A DNA stretch of 30,816 nt from a virus: positions 1 through 30,816 of the IMG/VR virus record IMGVR_UViG_3300032156_001461, one strand, 5' to 3'. Shown piece by piece: positions 13,878 through 22,055 of the stretch (position 1 is the stretch's first letter; each line of letters opens with the position of its first letter). The notes beneath the pieces were generated by a model, which saw only the letters and a program-made list of their open reading frames with translations, had not been told where the DNA came from and made no database searches. Position numbers and translations under genes: made by a program.

Positions 13878-15685
13878 ATGATTATTGGAAAATTTTAGAA
13901 GTTATTCAAGGAGAAACTGTTGAAGATGTAACGAAAGCAGTAGAGGCAATTGCAAACTCAGAGAAGGCAGTATCTGATAGTTATTTTTCAAATATAATAG
14001 ATCAGGTTGCATATATTACAGACGACTATAATAGGTTTAGAAATTTTCTTAGAGATTGGTATGCAAGTTTTAGAACAATAGCTACAGTTCAAACCCAAAT
14101 AACAGATGTTTACTCAATGCCAAATAATCAACTTGATGAGTTATTTCAAAGCTTTGGATATAACTATTCATCTATGTTGAGAGATCCTGTTACAAATGAA
14201 CCACTTTTACAAAAAGTGAATTTCTTTTTAGATTTAGTAAATTTATATAAAATAAAAGGTTCTCCAGAAACTTTAGTTAGGGTCTTACAATACTATGGTT
14301 TTACTGAAGTAGATGTATATGAATATCAACTTCAATTTGATAATAGACCAAATAAAGATTCTAATGATTTAGTATTCAAAGGTAATATAGTAGCGGGAAC
14401 TAGTGGAGACAAAAGTCCTCTTTTTCTTCCTTATGATGAACTTACTATTGGTGATCCGCATTGGTTATATACAGAAAACCAAATACGAACTTTATTTACG
14501 ACAAATAAAATTAACTTTCCTTCAACTTCACCTTATTTTTCAGTAAAGCCAATTTTTGATGAAACAACTACTTATTTAGCAATTGCGTTATTAAGCAGGA
14601 TAATTCAAGATCAGTATTTCGATTGGCAAAGTACTACTATTGTCCCTATTAAAAATGCTATGGCGACAATTACTGGAGATAAGGTTTCAATACTAGCTTT
14701 ATATTTAGCTTGTATTCAAACATTTAATAGAGAATGGTATACTGGTGTTCCTGATATGGGAAACTTTTTATGTTATGATGGAACAATGACAATAGTTACT
14801 GATATTATTGACCAGTATAATGCTATTACAGGAAAACCAAGTAGTAGAGCAGATCAAAAAGTAAAACTATCTCAATATTATGATTTATTTACTAGAGAAG
14901 ATCCAAGAAACTTTTTACAAAATACAACTGATGCCGAAACAATATTGGCTATTCTAGATCCTACGTTTTCGGCAAATCTAAATTCAGTAGCTGAAATAAA
15001 TCCAATTATTCTTGCCAGCTTACTTTCTGATTTAGGTAACTGGGTACGAAGTAATTTAAGCTTTGGATTTATGAATATTAGTTATGCTATATTTGGAATA
15101 AGTGCTCTGTATGCATTATTAAAAGATGTAATTGAATTTTTCAAACCTTATAGAGCAAGACTTGTCCCATTAGAAATGCTAGAATTTAGAAGTAGATTAG
15201 AGAATACAATTATTATTGAAGACGAATTAGATACAATTGATATTTTATTTGATTTTTATGATTATTGTACTGGTGATAGTGCTCCTTGTTGTAGTGATCC
15301 TACTTTAATATGTCCTGACTCTACTGACGCATTACAATATTATTCAAGAGATACCTATGATTGTGGTTCATATTATGATATAGGTATTGTTGTTGATCGA
15401 GACCCATTTATTGAATATTTTGATAACTATAGAGATTCTCTTGTTTGTAGTTTTCAAAACACTGATAGTACTGCGATTGTCACTTCAGAAGTAGTTGAAG
15501 ACTCTACGGCAGTTTATACATACTATCAGAGTGGTGGTTTTGCTAAATTTGATGATGGTGGTGTATTTGATTGTACTACAGGTTTTGATTTAGTATTTAT
15601 TGATATTATTCCAGCATCTACATTATTACTTGAAGATGGTGGAGAATTGCTTCAAGAAAACGGTGATCATATTTTTGTATTCTAG
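13865..15685 (+). CDS. Baseplate/tail protein, P2 gpI-like N-terminal region, TTG start
   Basis: A 606-residue protein. Around residues 80-155 it reads PNNQLDELFQSFGY ... FLDLVNLYKIKGSPETLVRVLQYYGF. This is the layout of phage tail protein I (P2 gpI family): 'P..L..la...g ... ..+lyr.KGT...l...l..lG'. The rest is large and unassigned; residues 455-490 are Cys-rich (YDYCTGDSAPCCSDPTLIC). No ATG fits the beginning. TTG 13865, with GGAGGAG at 13851-13857 and seven bases of spacing, is the best start, and it lies inside the end of the preceding gene. The protein probably belongs to the baseplate or fibre attachment region. Confidence 0.55.
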   Translation: MFTINDYWKILEVIQGETVEDVTKAVEAIANSEKAVSDSYFSNIIDQVAYITDDYNRFRNFLRDWYASFRTIATVQTQITDVYSMPNNQLDELFQSFGYNYSSMLRDPVTNEPLLQKVNFFLDLVNLYKIKGSPETLVRVLQYYGFTEVDVYEYQLQFDNRPNKDSNDLVFKGNIVAGTSGDKSPLFLPYDELTIGDPHWLYTENQIRTLFTTNKINFPSTSPYFSVKPIFDETTTYLAIALLSRIIQDQYFDWQSTTIVPIKNAMATITGDKVSILALYLACIQTFNREWYTGVPDMGNFLCYDGTMTIVTDIIDQYNAITGKPSSRADQKVKLSQYYDLFTREDPRNFLQNTTDAETILAILDPTFSANLNSVAEINPIILASLLSDLGNWVRSNLSFGFMNISYAIFGISALYALLKDVIEFFKPYRARLVPLEMLEFRSRLENTIIIEDELDTIDILFDFYDYCTGDSAPCCSDPTLICPDSTDALQYYSRDTYDCGSYYDIGIVVDRDPFIEYFDNYRDSLVCSFQNTDSTAIVTSEVVEDSTAVYTYYQSGGFAKFDDGGVFDCTTGFDLVFIDIIPASTLLLEDGGELLQENGDHIFVF

Positions 15686-15749
15686 TTTATTTCCTACCAT
15701 ATATATCCTACCTAGAAAAAAACTTATTCATATTAGGTCTGTTTCTTAT

Positions 15750-15769
15750 ATAAAACATATGGGTTTTAT
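15750..15769 (+). terminator. Weak AT-rich hairpin, possible terminator
   Basis: ATAAAAC and GTTTTAT form a 7-bp stem around a 6-base loop, followed by TTAAATTAATT. It lies between a stop codon and the next promoter motif. The stem is weak and there is no long T run. Confidence 0.25.
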
Positions 15770-15775
15770 TTAAAT

Positions 15776-15798
15776 TAATTGAGAACAAAATATAAATT
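15776..15798 (+). promoter_or_regulatory. Late-promoter-like motif
   Basis: AATTGAGAACAAAATATAAATT keeps the GAACAAAATATAAAT core. It is about 30 bases before the chosen start of the metallophosphoesterase gene. Confidence 0.6.
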
Positions 15799-15826
15799 GA
15801 TTTTCATTCTTAATAGGAGGACATAT

Positions 15827-17053
15827 ATGCCTGGACGTTTATTATATCCTGGTCTGATTGAGTTTGTAAAAAAATGTATTGAAGGAAAATTATCAGTAAA
15901 AGAGATATATGATGTAGCAGTATCTAAATTTACTTATGACAAAGATTTAGCAACATTTAGAAGATATGTTTATACTATAAAAAGAAGATATTTAGATTCA
16001 ATTGACCATTCCGATATTAAAAAACAAATAACAAAAGATGAAGCATTTATTTCAGTATTAGAAAGACGCAAAATTATTTCTAGAGATGAAATGTGTGATT
16101 TATTAGAATGTTCATTTGATGAAGTATGCGATTTAATTGGATTTTATAGAAATCAAGGATATGAAATATTAATCGATGAAAGAAATATTATTTTAAGTAC
16201 ACAAATTGCTTCGCAGGGAATACAATTTAAAAGTCCATTGGAAAAGACAGAAATTATTTTTGGTGTTGCTTCAGATCTACATATCGGATCAAAAGAAGTT
16301 CAATTAACGGCATTAAATGAGTTTTGTGAAATATGTAGAAAAAAAGGAGTTAAATATATCTTTGTTCCTGGAGATGTTTTTGCTGGATACAAAGTATTTG
16401 CAGGTCAGGAATATGAAGTTTATGCTATGACTGCAGAAGAGCAGGAAGAGTCAGCTATTGTTAATTTACCTACTGGATTTGAATGGTATATGATGGGTGG
16501 AAATCATGACTATTCATTTATTAAGAAAGGTGGAGGTCATAATCCTTTATTAGCATTGGAAAATAAAAGAGAAGACGTTCATTATTTAGGTTTTGATGAT
16601 GTTGATGTTCCAATTCTTGAAGGAGTTGATATGAAGATGTGGCATCCATCAGGAGGTGTGCCATATGCTCTATCATATAGATTGCAAAAAGCAGTTGAGC
16701 AAATTGCTTATTCAGAATTAGCAAAAATGACTTGGAATAAAAAAGAAGCTCCGAGTATAAGATTCTTGCTAGCTGGCCATATTCATACACAAGTTCAAGC
16801 AATGATTGGTTCAATTTTTGCAGCTCAATGCGGAACGTTTGAAGCACAAAATTCATATTTAAAACGTCATGGATTACATCCAACAGTTGGTGGTTATGTT
16901 ATTAAAGCAGACTTAAGGAAAAAAGATGGAATGATTTTAAATCATGATGCAAAATATTACTTATTTCCAGATGTAATTAGAGAAGATTGGAAAAATTATA
17001 AACATTTTGTTGAGGGAAAAGAAAAAATAAAACCAATTTTCAATGGAAAATAG
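15827..17053 (+). CDS. Calcineurin-like metallophosphoesterase with N-terminal helical domain
   Basis: A 408-residue protein. The four metal-site motifs are present and in order: D150-L-H152, G182-D-V-F185, G225-N-H-D228 and G317-H-I-H320. The first about 130 residues are helical and look like two small helix-turn-helix-type units (KLSVKEIYDVAVSKF; SRDEMCDLLECSFDEVCDLIGFYRNQG), so nucleic-acid binding or oligomerisation is possible. ATG 15827 with AGGAGG at 15815-15820 is chosen; a longer frame from 15779 would start inside the promoter motif. Substrate (DNA end, nucleotide or phosphoprotein) is not readable. Confidence 0.8.
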   Translation: MPGRLLYPGLIEFVKKCIEGKLSVKEIYDVAVSKFTYDKDLATFRRYVYTIKRRYLDSIDHSDIKKQITKDEAFISVLERRKIISRDEMCDLLECSFDEVCDLIGFYRNQGYEILIDERNIILSTQIASQGIQFKSPLEKTEIIFGVASDLHIGSKEVQLTALNEFCEICRKKGVKYIFVPGDVFAGYKVFAGQEYEVYAMTAEEQEESAIVNLPTGFEWYMMGGNHDYSFIKKGGGHNPLLALENKREDVHYLGFDDVDVPILEGVDMKMWHPSGGVPYALSYRLQKAVEQIAYSELAKMTWNKKEAPSIRFLLAGHIHTQVQAMIGSIFAAQCGTFEAQNSYLKRHGLHPTVGGYVIKADLRKKDGMILNHDAKYYLFPDVIREDWKNYKHFVEGKEKIKPIFNGK

Positions 17054-17083
17054 AACAAAAAAATAGCTACATGTACTACCCCA

Positions 17084-17131
17084 GCAGACTTTAAGAAAAT
17101 CTTAGGGTTTAGTCTGCACCCTATAAGGAGG
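17084..17131 (+). promoter_or_regulatory. Structured 5' leader with alternative hairpins over the ribosome site
   Basis: GCAGACT (17084-17090) pairs with AGTCTGC (17111-17117) and encloses TAAGA-AAA-TCTTA (17092-17104). TAGGGT (17103-17108) can instead pair with ACCCTA (17118-17123), two bases before AAGGAGG (17125-17131). The loop of the second stem holds the 3' arm of the first, so the two are either alternatives or a pseudoknot. It could regulate translation of the gene at 17138. Confidence 0.45.
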
Positions 17132-17137
17132 TGTCGT

Positions 17138-17974
17138 ATGACATATAAGAATAGTTTAGTAGTAGAAGTAAAGTATAATGGTAAAATATTAAGAGTACGT
17201 GATGATACAGTTACGTTGCCTTTTGGAAGTGAGTATTCACTCCTTCTAAAGAATCTTAACTCAAAAAGAGCATGTGTTAAGATTTCAATTGATGGTCAAG
17301 ATGTTTTAGATTCAACTTCATTAGTTCTTTCTCCAAATGAAACAACTGAGTTACAGGGTTTCTTACGTAATAATATTGCTACTAATAAATTTAAATTTAT
17401 TCAAAAAACAAAAGAAATCCAGGAACATAGGGGAGATAATATTGATGATGGTTTAATAAGAGTTGAGTTTGCATTTGAAGAACCAGTTATTCAAAGAAAT
17501 ATTATAAAAGATTATGACTGGCCTCATAGAAGAGATATCATTTGGGAACATCACCACCATCATTATTATTCACCATTTAGATATGATTATTATAATAATC
17601 CAAGTATCTATTATTGCTCAAGTCTTGGAGCAAATACTGGAGATAGTGTAAAAGCTACATCTGAAAATGTTAGTTATAATGCTAATCTAGTCTCAAATCA
17701 AGTACAAAATCTTCCAGTTGAAAATTTTGCTCCAAATCAAGATGAAGGAATAACAGTTAAAGGTAGTGAAATAAATCAACAATTCAACTATACTAGTATT
17801 GGAACTCTTTCACAAGCAGAAGTTATTATTATCAAGTTAAGAGGTGAAACCATAAAAGGGGAACTAGTGCAAAAACCAGTTACTGTTGCAACAAAACTAA
17901 TTTGCAAAACCTGTGGTAGAACACACTCTTCATCATTGAAGTTTTGTTCAAACTGCGGAACATTTTTAGAATAG
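17138..17974 (+). CDS. Virion-type protein with C-terminal zinc ribbon
   Basis: A 278-residue protein. The N-terminal 85 residues form a beta domain (SLLLKNLNSKRACVKISIDGQDVLD ... LQGFLRNN) like a domain that I recall from phage and bacterial proteins with 'VxISVDGxxVLxG'. The middle is rich in His, Tyr and Asn, with a run of five His at about 137-141. The end is a zinc ribbon: C256-x2-C259-x10-C270-x2-C273. AAGGAGG seven bases before the ATG is one of the strongest ribosome sites in the window, within a hairpin-rich leader. A bidirectional terminator follows the stop. Confidence 0.55.
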   Translation: MTYKNSLVVEVKYNGKILRVRDDTVTLPFGSEYSLLLKNLNSKRACVKISIDGQDVLDSTSLVLSPNETTELQGFLRNNIATNKFKFIQKTKEIQEHRGDNIDDGLIRVEFAFEEPVIQRNIIKDYDWPHRRDIIWEHHHHHYYSPFRYDYYNNPSIYYCSSLGANTGDSVKATSENVSYNANLVSNQVQNLPVENFAPNQDEGITVKGSEINQQFNYTSIGTLSQAEVIIIKLRGETIKGELVQKPVTVATKLICKTCGRTHSSSLKFCSNCGTFLE

Positions 17975-17995
17975 AAGCAAAAAAATAATTACTAA

Positions 17996-18028
17996 AAAAT
18001 GAGGGTCGGTTCAGCTGACCCTCATTTT
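17996..18028. terminator. Bidirectional intrinsic terminator
   Basis: AAAATGAGGGTC (17996-18007) and GACCCTCATTTT (18017-18028) form a perfect 12-bp stem around a 9-base loop. A/T runs on the two sides allow termination in both directions, between the converging genes 17138-17974 and 18033-18536. Confidence 0.9.
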
Positions 18029-18032
18029 ACCG

Positions 18033-18536
18033 CTACAGGGAGTTAAAGATCTCCCTCACTTTTTTCCGCGATCCAGGTCCGCCCTGGTTGTTAATATTTG
18101 CGATTTCAACAATCGTTCTCTCAAGCAGAGCGTTTCGATCAATGAGGAGTTGGCAATCATGTCTTAGCGCCTCCACCTCATTCTTTTTTCTGGCAAGTTC
18201 CTCTTCGTTCCTAAGGAACTTACTATCCCATATCAGAGATACAAATCTGGCAGGAGTGAGCTTTAGCTGGATCTCCAGATGTCCTGGCATAACCCGAGGT
18301 TCAATCTCCTCCCGTGTCACTAGAGAAAGTGACTTGATACTATATCCCGTGTCCTTATGGGGGATTCCTAGATCTTCTGCCTCATATGCTGTAAGGCGTA
18401 ATGCGCACCCACTGAAGGTAATTGTGTCACCCTTGGATTCCCTTAGCTCTTTTTCGACGCCCAATCTTCTTGCAAAGTTAAGAGCTTCGACTCCAGCCAA
18501 ATACCGCCCATCCATGGATAGCATATCAATATACAT
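18033..18536 (-). CDS. Unknown protein in a GC-richer insert
   Basis: A 167-residue minus-strand protein. The first about 90 residues are mixed alpha/beta (DMLSMDGRYLAGVEALNFARRLG; GDTITFSGCALRLTAYEAEDLGIP). Residues 108-150 form a heptad-rich helix or coiled coil (LRNEEELARKKNEVEALRHDCQLLIDRNALLERTI). A strong ribosome site (AAAGGGAGGAAAT on its strand) directly precedes the ATG. Hand-counted GC over 18061-18360 is about 46%, against roughly 20-30% in sampled lines elsewhere, so the gene was probably acquired from another genome. It is oriented against its neighbours and ends at a bidirectional terminator. No function recognised. Confidence 0.65.
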   Translation of the reverse strand: MYIDMLSMDGRYLAGVEALNFARRLGVEKELRESKGDTITFSGCALRLTAYEAEDLGIPHKDTGYSIKSLSLVTREEIEPRVMPGHLEIQLKLTPARFVSLIWDSKFLRNEEELARKKNEVEALRHDCQLLIDRNALLERTIVEIANINNQGGPGSRKKVREIFNSL

Positions 18537-18727
18537 ATTTCCTCCCTTTGCTAGAATTTTTCATCTAGCGGTGGTTTGAAACTGCTCTCTATCAGCTTGT
18601 TCATTAGGCCAGCTTACTGCCTTTCAGTTGGGTGAGAACATGAGACCCAAAGTTAAAAACATCTTACTTCAATAATTGATATATATAATAAATTAATCTT
18701 TCTATATACTAATACTTGAAACTTTTA
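18537..18727 (-). other. Leader and probable promoter region of the minus-strand insert
   Basis: About 190 bases without a gene. The part next to the coding region keeps the higher GC content. It contains a small hairpin (GCTAGA/TCTAGC around an 8-base AT loop, about 18551-18570) just before the ribosome site. Farther out (18665-18720) it turns very AT-rich, where a minus-strand promoter could lie. I could not fix clear -35/-10 boxes. Confidence 0.35.
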
Positions 18728-18744
18728 AGAACAAAATATAAATT
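18724..18744 (+). promoter_or_regulatory. Late-promoter-like motif
   Basis: TTTTAAGAACAAAATATAAATT is nearly identical to the copies near 10430 and 15783. It ends at the out-of-place ATG 18745, which therefore cannot be the start codon of the transcript's gene. The chosen start lies 28 bases downstream. Confidence 0.65.
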
Positions 18745-18771
18745 ATGTGCGATTTTAACAAGGATTCATCT

Positions 18772-19461
18772 ATGGATAAGAAAAATATAAAAACTACTGA
18801 AATTGTAGTAAAAGAAATGTATGGAGACAACTGTTTTGGTGACTCGATGAAACCAGGAGGAGGAGGTAAAAGAGGTCCAAAAGGTTTCGTTGAAGTTTAT
18901 GAAGTTCAACCAAACGGTGAAAAAGTTCTTGTTTCAAAATCCAATTTAGTATTATATCTTGGTAGAGAATGGGTTGCGCAACGAATCATGAATTTAAACA
19001 ACCCAAATGTTACTCCAACAAAAGATGAGATTTTATACTGGTTTGGATTAGGAGAAGGTGGGGTTGATCCAGCAGACCCGCTAGATCCAATTGCACCAAT
19101 AATTACAGATACAGATTTATATTCTAGATTAATGATTAATACTACTGACGCATCATGTGCTGATTATCATGTTTCTGGAGTTGGTTATCCAGATACCGGC
19201 TATTACAAAAAATATTTTGATTCAGTTGAATTTGAACAAGATAATCTAAATGATGATAAATGGCTAGTTATAAAAATAACATTTACTGTTGGTGTTGATG
19301 ATGCAAATGGCAGTTTACTAAGTGAAGCGGGATTATTTTCAGCAGAATCAGATTCAGGAGGTTATCCTGGACCGTTTAGTATTTTTGCAAGAGTTACATT
19401 TCCAACTATAATTAAATCAGATGATAGACAATTGATATTTAGATGGTATTTATTTGTATAA
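18772..19461 (+). CDS. Virion/tail structural protein
   Basis: A 229-residue protein. LVLYLGREWVAQRIM (about 58-72), YWFGLGEGGVDP (about 88-99) and a late block LLSEAGLFSAESDSGGYPGPFSIFARVTFPTIIKSDDRQLIFRWYLFV follow a pattern that I recall from phage tail proteins: 'N.lvn.G+e.la..l ... i.yiglG.G ... eaGLf ... lfAr..f..i.K...'. The N-terminus is Gly- and Lys-rich (KPGGGGKRGPKG). ATG 18772 with AAGGA seven bases upstream is chosen over ATG 18745, which would lie at or before the expected transcription start. Confidence 0.6.
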   Translation: MDKKNIKTTEIVVKEMYGDNCFGDSMKPGGGGKRGPKGFVEVYEVQPNGEKVLVSKSNLVLYLGREWVAQRIMNLNNPNVTPTKDEILYWFGLGEGGVDPADPLDPIAPIITDTDLYSRLMINTTDASCADYHVSGVGYPDTGYYKKYFDSVEFEQDNLNDDKWLVIKITFTVGVDDANGSLLSEAGLFSAESDSGGYPGPFSIFARVTFPTIIKSDDRQLIFRWYLFV

Positions 19462-19576
19462 GGATTTTTTATATTTAAAACATTTGAAAGGAGATCGCGA
19501 ATTTAACCTGGAGAGAAAGGAAGATATTCAATAAAGTTAAGATTTTAGAGAAACTAAATGTGGAGGAAAATTCAGC
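19462..19576 (+). other. Leader of the sheath gene with unused ribosome-site-like segments
   Basis: About 115 bases contain GAAAGGAG (19486-19493), TGGAGAG and AAAGGAAG segments with no usable ATG behind them. A TTTTAGAGAAACTAAAT element (about 19543-19559) loosely resembles the late motif. The sheath gene uses the last GGAGG (19562-19566). Confidence 0.4.
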
Positions 19577-21541
19577 ATGGCTACAAACGTATCTCCGGGC
19601 GTATATACGAAGATAATTGATTTATCAGCATTCGTTCAAGCTGCCCCAGCGACAATTGGCTTCATTACTTCTATAACAGAGAAAGGTGAAGACAACGTTT
19701 TAAAATTTGTTGGTTCTAGATCAGATTTAATTAGTGAGTTTGGTGAACCAAATATTACAACTTATGGTAAAAGTTATGGTCAAGGATTATATTGTGCATA
19801 TAACTTTTTAGGTGAGTCAGGAGCTCTATATTTCTTGAGAGTTCTTCCAGATGACGCAGCTTTTGCAAACATGAGAATTGATGCATTATTTGGAACAACA
19901 GATACATCTGCTGCATTTCAAGTTACTTCAATTTCAAGTATAAATACAAAAGCAGAACTAAAAACAAATTTAGCAGATATTCCACCAACTCAACATCCAT
20001 TGTGTTTCCTTTATCCAATTGGAAGAGGACAATATTACAATAAATTATCTTTAAGATTAACCGAAGTTGCAAATCCATTACTTGATGGAGTTTATGTTCT
20101 AGATTTATATGAAAAGCAATCAGATGGTGATGATGTTATTATTGAATCATTCCAAGTATCTTTTGATCCAACATCAAGAGATTTAGCAGGAGATTCATTA
20201 TTTATTGGTGATGTTCTTGCTATGTATTCTAGTGTTTTAAGAGCAGAAATGCAATTAACAAATGAAGCATATTCACCTGGTTATTTTAAAGTTGTTCATA
20301 TTTACGATAAGAATGTTGGTTCAGTAACTGCCGATATTGGTTCTGGAACAGCAGAAATTACAGACAATAAACAAGATTTTTCAACTTGGGATAAACAACC
20401 AGAAACAGGTTATGCTAATTATGTTGTTATTGCAAAAGATGCAAAAGGTGTAGAAATTTGGGGTTGGTTAGGTTCATCAACCGGTTATACAGATAATGCA
20501 GGATGTAATGTTTTTAATATAAGAGATTTAAGTACAGCTACACGAGCATGGAATGGTAATACTACAGATTTTGATGTTAACTCAGAAATTGTTTATACAA
20601 TTAAAGAAGCTTATGGTAGTGTTGCAGATGCTTTTACTTCTGCTGAACCAGTTCCATTAAAAAGAGGTAGTGATGGTAGTTTACTAGATTCAGTGGGTAA
20701 TCTTGACCCATCAGAAGCTACAACTTTATTAGCTCAAGGTTATGCTGGAATAATCGACGATACAGTTTTAGATACTGAAAATATTTATTATACTTTAGTA
20801 TTTGACTGCGGTTATCCAACAGATGTTAAAACACAAATTAGCACTCTTGTTCAAACAAGAAGGGACTGTGTTGGTATTCTTGATAATGGAGATAACTCTT
20901 CTGTTAATAATGCTTTAGCAAAAAGAAATACGGATCATACATTTAATACTTTTTATCTAGCAATATATGAATGTTATAATAAAGTGTTCGATGCATTTAC
21001 TGGTCAAGATGTTTGGTTCTCACCGATTTATCATATATCATATCTTGCTCCAAGAAATGATAGTGTAGCAGAACCTTGGTTTGCAATCGCTGGTTATAAT
21101 AGAGCAGCAATTGACACAATTAAAGACTTGAGATTCAATCCAAGATTGGGTCAAAGAGATCAACTATACAGAAAACAACTAAACCCAATAGTTAAATTTA
21201 ACCCAGGATATGTAGTCTGGGGTCAATTGACAACTCAAGCAAAACCAAGTGCATTACAAGACCTAAATATTGTTAGATTAGTACTTTATGTTAAGAGAGC
21301 ATTTGAAGACTTCTGTAAGTTCTTTATTTTTGAACAAAATGATGAAATTACTTGGGGTCAAGTATCAGCACAACTAGTTGCATTCCTAGAAAATATTAAG
21401 AGTAGAAGAGGTCTATATAGTTACTCAGTAGAAGTTGGAGCTTCAGATTATGAAAAGAAAACAAAGAAATTTCATATTAATATTATTCTACAACCAACAA
21501 GAGTTGTTGAACAAATTGAACTAAACTTCTATATTCAATAA
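19577..21541 (+). CDS. Tail sheath protein (T4 gp18-like)
   Basis: A 654-residue contractile tail sheath subunit, close to the 659 of T4 gp18. The N-terminus MATNVSPGVYTKIIDLSAFVQAAPATIGFI is the typical sheath beginning ('SPGVYxxEID.S'), and GDDNVLKF-like text up to the YFLRVLP segment belongs to the conserved sheath core. The C-terminal 150 residues (NIVRLVLYVKRAFEDFCKFFIFEQND ... LYSYSVEVGASDYEKKTKKFHINIILQPTRVVEQIELNFYI) are the conserved sheath C-domain that wraps the tube. It shows the phage has a contractile tail. GGAGG is ten bases upstream. The tube gene is not next to it, because a minus-strand cassette lies between. Confidence 0.92.
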   Translation: MATNVSPGVYTKIIDLSAFVQAAPATIGFITSITEKGEDNVLKFVGSRSDLISEFGEPNITTYGKSYGQGLYCAYNFLGESGALYFLRVLPDDAAFANMRIDALFGTTDTSAAFQVTSISSINTKAELKTNLADIPPTQHPLCFLYPIGRGQYYNKLSLRLTEVANPLLDGVYVLDLYEKQSDGDDVIIESFQVSFDPTSRDLAGDSLFIGDVLAMYSSVLRAEMQLTNEAYSPGYFKVVHIYDKNVGSVTADIGSGTAEITDNKQDFSTWDKQPETGYANYVVIAKDAKGVEIWGWLGSSTGYTDNAGCNVFNIRDLSTATRAWNGNTTDFDVNSEIVYTIKEAYGSVADAFTSAEPVPLKRGSDGSLLDSVGNLDPSEATTLLAQGYAGIIDDTVLDTENIYYTLVFDCGYPTDVKTQISTLVQTRRDCVGILDNGDNSSVNNALAKRNTDHTFNTFYLAIYECYNKVFDAFTGQDVWFSPIYHISYLAPRNDSVAEPWFAIAGYNRAAIDTIKDLRFNPRLGQRDQLYRKQLNPIVKFNPGYVVWGQLTTQAKPSALQDLNIVRLVLYVKRAFEDFCKFFIFEQNDEITWGQVSAQLVAFLENIKSRRGLYSYSVEVGASDYEKKTKKFHINIILQPTRVVEQIELNFYIQ

Positions 21542-21549
21542 TAAATACA

Positions 21550-21592
21550 AAAAAATTGGCCACTTTGAGTAAATCTTAGTGGCCAATTTTTT
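21550..21592. terminator. Bidirectional intrinsic terminator
   Basis: AAAAAATTGGCCACT (21550-21564) and AGTGGCCAATTTTTT (21578-21592) form a perfect 15-bp stem around a 13-base loop, with A and T tracts on the two sides. It ends the sheath transcript on the plus strand and the cassette on the minus strand; its last bases touch the stop codon of the minus-strand gene. Confidence 0.92.
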
Positions 21593-22055
21593 ACGTTGAT
21601 TTTTCTAATTTTATAATCCTTTCAAGATATTTTTCTATAAGGTCTGTATCATTAATCATCGCAAAGATGTTAAAAGTAATAAATCTTATTACACTACATT
21701 TGCTTTTTAGCATATGTACTACATTAAAATATGAGTCAGAATAGTTTGGTAGTTTATGTACTACTAAACCCAGTTGATCCAGACTGTCTAAAAGAATTGC
21801 AATTGTTAAATTAGGTTCTTTATATACTTCAATCGTTGAATTATATATTACAGAATCCATTGTGAAATAAGGTGAATTTATTAGAAGGTTTATTGTATCT
21901 TCTGTTTGTTTACAATTTATTTCTTCTCTTGGGCTAATATATTTGTATATATCGAAATCTTTTGGAACCGCTATTATAGATATAAGAGCAATACTTCTTC
22001 CATCTGCTGAAGTAGATATTATTTCATCACCTTCTCTAAAATATTCTTTTTCCAT
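21591..22055 (-). CDS. Unknown protein of the minus-strand radical SAM cassette
   Basis: A 154-residue protein with mixed alpha/beta composition (SIALISIIAVPKDFDIYKYI; LTIAILLDSLDQLGLVVHKLP) and no recognised motif. It is the last gene of the cassette. Its start codon shares one base with the stop of the gene before it (TAATG), so its translation is probably coupled to that gene. Confidence 0.55.
   Translation of the reverse strand: MEKEYFREGDEIISTSADGRSIALISIIAVPKDFDIYKYISPREEINCKQTEDTINLLINSPYFTMDSVIYNSTIEVYKEPNLTIAILLDSLDQLGLVVHKLPNYSDSYFNVVHMLKSKCSVIRFITFNIFAMINDTDLIEKYLERIIKLEKST

Noticed and set aside
17051-17067. Another late-promoter copy (TAGAACAAAAAAATAG)
   Set aside because: The AGAACAAA half matches but there is no TATAAA-like box, and the distance to the next start (about 70 bases) is unlike the others.
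17103-17131. PreQ1-I-like riboswitch (GGGTTTAGTCTGCACCCTATAAGGAGG region looked similar)
   Set aside because: The A-rich tail and the 3' CTAA-type partner needed for the pseudoknot are missing; only the hairpin with CACCCT is alike.
18088-18579. Plus-strand open frame of 163 codons opposite the minus-strand gene
   Set aside because: It lacks a ribosome site and has Ser/Arg-rich nonsense-like composition; the minus-strand frame has a strong ribosome site and terminator, so this is its antisense shadow.
18745-18771. ATG 18745 as start of the virion gene
   Set aside because: It lies directly after the TATAAAT box, before or at the expected transcript start, and has no ribosome site; ATG 18772 has AAGGA.
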